The notes under the pieces are model-generated. The model was given only the letters and a program-made list of their open reading frames with translations, searched no databases and was not told the DNA's origin. A stretch of 64,000 bases of DNA, taken from Thermosaccharophagus gerlachensis. Its GTDB lineage: Bacteria; Armatimonadota; Fervidibacteria; Fervidibacterales; Thermosaccharophagaceae. The stretch lies in the NCBI GenBank assembly GCA_041538025.1, contig JBGOEV010000003.1:1-64000 (forward strand), given 5' to 3'. Both the position numbers and the translations under genes were made by a program. How positions within the stretch are numbered: the first letter of the stretch is position 1; each line of letters opens with the position of its first letter. This document shows positions 61,669 through 64,000 of the stretch, piece by piece.

Positions 61669-64000
61669 GCTAAATGTGTTTATTTGCCGTTGTGCGGTGT
61701 GTTTTCTCCTTGCGTATGTAGTTGTGGCTACGGTGCTTTATGCTGATGTAGCATCTGGCTTGCAAGTGGGCTTGGAGCGCAATGGCAAGCCGATGATAAC
61801 AATTGACGGTAAACCAACGCCTCTTTTCTTTGCGTGCGGGCTTGGTTCAGATGAGAATTTGGAAGAGTATGTTGAGGCTGGCTTTAACACAGTTTGGGTT
61901 GATGTGTATTGGGGCGAGAATGCAAGTGAGCAGGTAGAGAAGGCGGATAGCTTGCTTAAAGCTGCCCACAGTAAAGGGCTCTTCGCAATCGTTTGCATCA
62001 ATGCAATCCCACCAAAGGGCATCCGCATGTCAATATACGATGAGCGTTATATCTCATTTGTCCGTTCTTGGGTTCCGTTCGTCATCGAAAGGCTCGGAAA
62101 ACACCGCAACATAATTGCGTGGGCGACAACAAGCTTCCCAGACGAGTTGGCTGCATTAAACAATGGCTACGACGACGAAGGGTTCAGAACATACTTGTTG
62201 GATACCTATGGGGATGTTGAAACACTCTCTCGTGCTTTTGGTATCCCAATAACCAACTTAAACCAATTGACACAACAGCTTGTGATGAACATTGACGACC
62301 TTCAATCGCCGACACTTTATGGGCACTCATCTCTCTCCGCTTCCATTTACAGGTGGTGTTCACTTCGCTGGCTATTACAGCTGTGGTGTGAAGTCATACG
62401 TAATAGCGACGATGCTCGCCCGATAATCACTGGCTTGCTTTCAACCTACCGCAGTATAGCGAGCGTCCCAGCAGTTTATGACGGTGTCACGGTTGCGCCC
62501 TTGCCATCTGTGTGCGAACCAGATTTGGAACTGCACAACGCCCACGCAGTTGCGATAGGCAGGATGGGAAATACAAAACTTGTCCTGTCAGTTGTTGCAT
62601 CAAGCATTGGTAAGAAGAAGGTCTCCTTGAAGCAACTCATAAACTGGGTTCAAGCAGCTGTCTTCAACGGTGCTTGCGGTATTGGGTTTACTGCGTGGGA
62701 GCCATTTAAAAATGATCCTGAGTTGCGAGGCTCTATTTCGGAGCTACTCAAACAGATAAACGATTGTGGCATAATGTGTGCAACTCCAATAACGCATTCA
62801 GCCATCCTTTACATGCCGTTTGCTGAAGGTTATATCCGTGACGATGTCCCACTTTATGGTTTTGCGACGCCTAATGGTGAAACTTTCGGCAAGCCTTATC
62901 GCCTTATCCTTGGCGAGCCGAATTCTCTCTTGAACGCCTTTAAACTTGGAATGCGCTACGGTCTCATTGATTGCCTCACATTGGATTCGCTCCCACAAAT
63001 CGCCCCGCAAAGTTATTCATGCATATTCCTACCAACGCCCATATTGTTCTCGCCTTATGTCATCGGTGAATTCGGCGAAGAGCTATATGGCTTTGGTATG
63101 CCGAAGCAACCAACGTCGCTCACGCAACTTGGTTCAAAAGATGATGCATTTGTTCTTTTCTCGCAATGGCTTTTGAGTTTTGTTGCAAATGGTGGTGTGC
63201 TCCTCTCCGACATCGGTGTAAGCCTTTCGCCAGCTGGTCACATTTTCAAGCTTATGCCAGCTGATCTTGCGAAGCTCTTCGGTGTTGCTGGAGCAAGAAC
63301 GTTGATCGTCGCTCCAGAGGTTGCTTTAAGCGCGAGCGTGCTATATCGCCACCCGCTCTTCCCATCACTTTATGAGGGCTACCTGCTCGGTGGTGACGAA
63401 TTGCCGTTTCGCACCGTAGCTGCTGTTCTTCACTTCATCGGTGCAAAACCGTATGCGTTGATGATGCGCCATCCAAGGCGCACAAGAAGGCTCTCAAGTG
63501 AAGCTGTAGCAATTTGCATAAATAGTTTCGGGAAAGGGTTTGCGGTTTATGCGCCAACGCTCCTTTGGGCTAACTGGCAACCGCATTCAAACGATTTCGC
63601 TATGTTCCATAGCGACTTGCTCTCGGCGCACTCCGAAGTTGAACTGCTTTCGGCGCGTAGCTTGCTTGATGACGAGGTGAAAGTAGCTCTCTTTGAAAAA
63701 GGTGTCGCTCTCTTAAACCTCTCGGACGAAACAAAACTCGCTGTTGTCAAGGTTAAAGCAGATGCTGTTAATGGTGGCTCATTCCTAAACGCTTGTGTTG
63801 AGTATCCTCATGGGAGTCGGTCACAAAGCATTGTCGTCCACAAGTTCATACAACCGCTTGAGTTAGCCTTCGTGAAAAGCCTTCCCATACTGGCAAGTTG
63901 TAACGAAAGGTTCGTTGTGCTCGTCAGCAGGTATGATGAAAAAGGCATTGCCATGAAGCTTTATGGAAGTGATGCCACCATAGGCTATGAAGGTGGTAGG
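61661..64000 (+). CDS. Secreted glycoside-hydrolase-like (GH42-like) protein, 3' end outside the window
   Basis: The frame is open from ATG 61661, 10 bases after CGGAGG, to the last base (780 codons), so the gene is truncated by the window edge. An N-terminal signal peptide (CAVCFLLAYVVVATVLYA) indicates export. The first domain looks like a GH42-type TIM barrel (MITIDGKPTPLFFACGLG, AGFNTVWVDVYWGE, FRTYLLDTYGDVETLSRAFG). A region with VANGGVLLSDIG resembles the GH42 trimerisation domain. At the expected acid/base position the sequence reads IIAWATTSFPDELA, without the usual Asn-Glu pair, so activity is uncertain. Family assignment is by appearance only. It overlaps the helicase gene by 8 bases. 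Confidence 0.7.
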   Translation, partial: MGRLNVFICRCAVCFLLAYVVVATVLYADVASGLQVGLERNGKPMITIDGKPTPLFFACGLGSDENLEEYVEAGFNTVWVDVYWGENASEQVEKADSLLKAAHSKGLFAIVCINAIPPKGIRMSIYDERYISFVRSWVPFVIERLGKHRNIIAWATTSFPDELAALNNGYDDEGFRTYLLDTYGDVETLSRAFGIPITNLNQLTQQLVMNIDDLQSPTLYGHSSLSASIYRWCSLRWLLQLWCEVIRNSDDARPIITGLLSTYRSIASVPAVYDGVTVAPLPSVCEPDLELHNAHAVAIGRMGNTKLVLSVVASSIGKKKVSLKQLINWVQAAVFNGACGIGFTAWEPFKNDPELRGSISELLKQINDCGIMCATPITHSAILYMPFAEGYIRDDVPLYGFATPNGETFGKPYRLILGEPNSLLNAFKLGMRYGLIDCLTLDSLPQIAPQSYSCIFLPTPILFSPYVIGEFGEELYGFGMPKQPTSLTQLGSKDDAFVLFSQWLLSFVANGGVLLSDIGVSLSPAGHIFKLMPADLAKLFGVAGARTLIVAPEVALSASVLYRHPLFPSLYEGYLLGGDELPFRTVAAVLHFIGAKPYALMMRHPRRTRRLSSEAVAICINSFGKGFAVYAPTLLWANWQPHSNDFAMFHSDLLSAHSEVELLSARSLLDDEVKVALFEKGVALLNLSDETKLAVVKVKADAVNGGSFLNACVEYPHGSRSQSIVVHKFIQPLELAFVKSLPILASCNERFVVLVSRYDEKGIAMKLYGSDATIGYEGGR

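Overview
The window is an ordinary-density bacterial chromosome segment of moderate G+C. The genes are compact and close together, with no phage, transposon, CRISPR array or rRNA. The gene mix points to a free-living, probably thermophilic, diderm-like bacterium. It includes a secretin-based Tad pilus cluster, TatC, MurJ, several lipoproteins, a large DUF6785-type membrane protein, GH38 and GH42-like glycosidases, a KaiC-like/CheA pair, a DacZ-like diadenylate cyclase and nucleoside salvage genes. This combination resembles Armatimonadota (Fervidibacteria-like). The taxonomic call is inference from gene content, since no rRNA is present.

Region by region. 1-3031: the 3' part of a LysM/stalk-domain protein with three near-identical 129-bp repeats, a tRNA-Thr(CGU), and a SUMF1-fold protein. 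3051-12248 (minus strand): a DUF6785-like membrane protein, then a HEAT-repeat lipoprotein followed by the Tad pilus genes cpaA, cpaB, cpaC and cpaE. 12386-17386 (plus): a radical SAM protein, a Gfo/Idh oxidoreductase, a CCA-adding-type nucleotidyltransferase and a sugar nucleotidyltransferase. 17615-22790 (minus): a diadenylate cyclase, a CPBP protease, an FmdB zinc ribbon, pstC, pstA, and an unusual single gene joining an ArsC/LMW-phosphatase domain to PstB. A 400-base gap with three hairpins precedes valS. 26023-31851: an HpcH/HpaI aldolase, a macro-domain protein, then a double-domain KaiC-like ATPase paired with CheA.

31876-36309 (minus): two CNNM/CorC proteins, DUF502 and a phosphomannose-isomerase-like cupin. 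36490-39054 (plus): FmdB, folB, folK and a pilC/gspF-type gene. 39061-45313 (minus): polysaccharide deacetylase, UbiA-type prenyltransferase, GH38 mannosidase and murJ. 45465-50235 (plus): a nucleoside permease and nucleoside hydrolase pair, a TPR protein, and the FAD and 2Fe-2S subunits of a molybdenum hydroxylase without its large subunit. A second cluster of three hairpins follows, then a MoaD/ThiS-like protein with a tail beyond its GG, ruvC-ruvA-ruvB, tRNA-Gln(UUG), prs-rplY-pth, a MobA-like transferase (minus), and an Mrp ATPase. An orphan sugar-binding lipoprotein follows, with a 17-base palindrome touching its ribosome binding site. The end holds tatC, an MrfA-like helicase, and a secreted GH42-like protein that runs off the window.

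The most interesting candidates are: the ArsC-PstB fusion within pstCA, which could place an arsenate-reducing or phosphatase domain at the phosphate importer; the KaiC-like/CheA signalling pair; the HEAT lipoprotein leading the Tad genes; the dispersed small-hairpin clusters; and the MoaD-like protein whose GG is not terminal. All functional interpretations rest on motif recognition by eye.
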